Positions 61,740-64,000 of a stretch of DNA of 64,000 bases are shown here, in pieces. Where the stretch lies: NCBI GenBank assembly GCA_037974335.1, contig CM075760.1:32215942-32279941 (forward strand), in the 5' to 3' direction. The notes below the pieces were generated by a model, which was given only the letters and a program-made list of their open reading frames with translations, was not told the origin of the DNA and did not search any database. Each line of letters begins with the position of its first letter. Position 1 is the first letter of the stretch. The translations under genes and the position numbers were made by a program. The DNA is from Prionace glauca (taxonomy: Eukaryota > Chordata > Chondrichthyes > Carcharhiniformes > Carcharhinidae).

Positions 61740-64000
61740 CGTCCCACCTTCCACACCCCCAACAGAATGGACTTGGAGATTTACAATAGATTAATATTAA
61801 AATGGACATTTTATCTGTATCGGGATATTTGTTTGGCTGAAATGTTCATTGTATTGTCTCCATTATTTCTGATGGTGATATTACAGTTCATCATCTCTTT
61901 ACTTTTAAAATAACTCATTCCATTGTAAAAATGGTGATTTTATTACCACACCCCCAACAAGAAAATAAATCTAAAAATGATGAAATAACATTTTGGAACA
62001 TTAGACAATTTTGCAACAATTCCGTGTCTCTGCCACATTATAATAATAAAGCACAATTTATCAGAAGAAATACCATCGATTTCTGTAACTAAATGTGTAG
62101 AATATACAAAGTGATTCTATTTACAGTGTGGTGGCTTTCGCTGTACAAATTGGGTTTGGAGATGAGAAGAAACTCTCACACAATACAATGTTTCTCCTTA
62201 TATTTTCAAACTGTCCCAATCTCGAAGACAGGCCTTTGAAAATAATGAGAATCCCAACCTCCTGATAATTAAATAGTGAGTTGACGGAGAAACATAAAAT
62301 TAAATTGATTTTTGACGGAGAAGTTAATGAATCGGAACGGACACTGAGATCATTAAAGTTCTCCTTCAGCATCCAGGTCATTGCAACTCACTCTATTGGT
62401 TACCGGCTGTGTAACATACACTGGTATTGGGAATACAGGATATCAGAGCTTTGCGGCACATTGCACAATATCACAAGAATAAATGTTTTATCTTCCATTG
62501 AATCAGGTTATGAACTGATCATTTCTCCACTCATTGGCAGCTATGAGAGGAACTCTTCAATAACAGAAATTAGATTATACTGTACAATAGAACACGGTGC
62601 TAATCAGGTACAAGACACGCTGCTGTTTCAATGTGATACAGAAATTTCAGAATATTCCAGGAATCCCCGGTGTACATGTCAGTTTTATGATGTTGTTTTA
62701 ATATTATTTCATGTCATTGCACCGATTTTACTTCACTGGGGAACTGGGCCCATCAACATCTCTCTCTCTCATTTCATGAAGTGATTAATAAACAGACTTT
62801 AATTATTGGAATGAAATTTACTCGGAAACTATAGAAATGAAAAAAATGATCCGGTCACTTTATTGTTTGACATAGTATTTACTCAGGTAATGAACAGGAC
62901 ACTGAATGAAAATACTTGATTAGAATGATTGCGATTTAAATTGTGGGAATTAAACATTTACTGTTTAAATGTCTGAATCCCATGTTGTCCATTGAGCTTC
63001 ACGCTAATCTGTTCCACACAGTGTTTGGCAGCAATCCAGGCTGCTGTCAAATGCTCAAAGTTATTGACAGGAAACATCTGGGGGTGTTTGTGCAGTAGAT
63101 CAAAGATCAGTTTCATCAGAACTGACCGCTTGGCTCCAAGCCAACTTAAAACCCTGCATGTTATCAGTAAGGTCAATTTATAAACAAATCTACCCAGCAA
63201 CAGTACTGGAGGCACTTGAATTTTTGGAAGTTATAAATCTAGATGATGTTTTCCCATCTCTAAATAAAGGTTTATTTTCCACCTTCTCTGGCACCCAATT
63301 AACAACAATGATGATTTTTCCAACACATCAGGATATTGTGATGGACGGACAGAAATAATCACAGGCAGACTGAGAAATGGCTCAGAGATAATACATGCTG
63401 TTATATTTGAGCATGCACATTTACATTTTATTTCCTTTTATCTTTCCATGGGATGTTTGTTTGGAAAGACCAACACTCTTTGCCTGTCCCAAATTCCCTT
63501 AAATTGACTGGTTTTCTTGGACACTTCTGTAGATATTAAAGAGTCAGCTATTTGGCTTTCAGTCTGCAGTTATATCCTTGTGAGACAATGTAGGGATGGC
63601 AGATTTCCTCCATTGGGGAATCAGAGCGGTTCCAATGATCGCAATTACTATCCATTCCAGATTTATCAATAGAATTCAAAATCTACCTGCGGGAAGGGTC
63701 TGACTTAAATCCCTGTCCTCTCATCATTGCCCTGGGCCTCTGGATCACTGGATCAATTAAAATAATTGATGTCACCATCTACACAAACAATAAATGTATG
63801 ACTGTGTTGACACAGGAATGAACGACATATGAATGACTGATGGATGAATGATTGTTGGATGCCTGAATATTTTGATTGCGGAATTAGTGAATGGATTGGT
63901 GGATTCATTGATAAATGGTGCTGAATGATGCTGTTCTACATTTCCATATTTGTGTTTGACTACTTCATAAATTGAAACAACTCCTTTATTCAATGTGTGT
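61740..64000. other. AT-rich region upstream of the IgM unit
   Basis: It holds a 167-codon open frame at 62281-62784 on the plus strand with no family I recognise (YRLCNIHWYWEYR, CTIEHGANQVQDT, a hydrophobic FYDVVLILFHVIAPILL near the end). It also holds a protein-like terminal-exon candidate at 62958-63163 on the minus strand. The remainder shows no SINE, LINE or array. A CR1- or Ig-like sequence is not seen after 61.8 kb. Confidence 0.4.
62958..63163 (-). CDS. Candidate terminal exon of an unrecognised gene
   Basis: After an acceptor-like AACATGCAG at about 63164, the minus strand reads VLSWLGAKRSVLMKLIFDLL, HKHPQMFPVNNFEHLTAAWI and AAKHCVEQISVKLNGQ to a TAA at 62958. Codon use is varied and the sequence is amphipathic, unlike the repeat frames elsewhere. 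I do not recognise the family and cannot find a partner exon in the 0.8 kb to the window edge. It may equally be chance. Confidence 0.3.

Overview
The window is nuclear DNA from a cartilaginous fish, most likely a shark. The deciding evidence is a cluster-type immunoglobulin heavy-chain unit on the minus strand (61.6 to 42.1 kb): leader, one VH, D1, D2, one JH, Cmu1-4 and two membrane exons. Its recombination signals have the spacers V-23, 12-D1-22, 12-D2-12 and 23-J, and it is unrearranged. The repeats fit this origin: HE1-like tRNA-derived SINEs, CR1 and L2-like LINEs, and very long simple and minisatellite arrays.

Layout. (a) 0-10.7 kb: a C2H2 zinc-finger cassette duplicated in tandem (about 0.9-3.0 and 6.1-9.1 kb) around an inverted, broken zinc-finger copy. 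A CpG-rich, probably bidirectional promoter at 6.1-6.6 kb serves the second and inverted copies. LINE and SINE pieces lie between. (b) 10.7-18.6 kb: an 80-bp-class minisatellite, a duplicated CCAAT-box-rich promoter-like module, then about 4.5 kb of GA-rich satellite. (c) 18.6-27.4 kb: four small exons, spliced in phase, that encode the N-terminal domain of the meiotic cohesin kleisin REC8. The introns hold a CR1 LINE with a long open reverse-transcriptase frame, SINEs, and a 52-bp satellite grown from inside a SINE. (d) 27.4-28.6 kb: tandem repeats around a 100-N assembly gap. No later REC8 exon is visible after it. (e) 29.9-30.8 kb: an orphan CpG promoter region followed by eight 33-bp repeats, each carrying an RFX-like half-site and a YY1-like motif. 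(f) 35.0-39.2 kb: a two-exon GPR139-like receptor on the minus strand; its first exon is short and is easily missed. (g) 42.1-61.7 kb: the IgM unit, with a 10-kb J-C intron holding purine-rich, GAGCT-containing repeats just 5' of Cmu1. (h) 61.7-64 kb: mostly AT-rich DNA with one unexplained 167-codon open frame and a protein-like terminal-exon candidate.

The IgM unit is self-contained. V-D-D-J joining, the secreted/membrane choice (a donor inside Cmu4 against two poly(A) signals) and the membrane anchor can all be read from this one stretch. REC8 and the receptor are unrelated neighbours. All similarity statements are from reading the sequence and from memory of the families; no database search was run.
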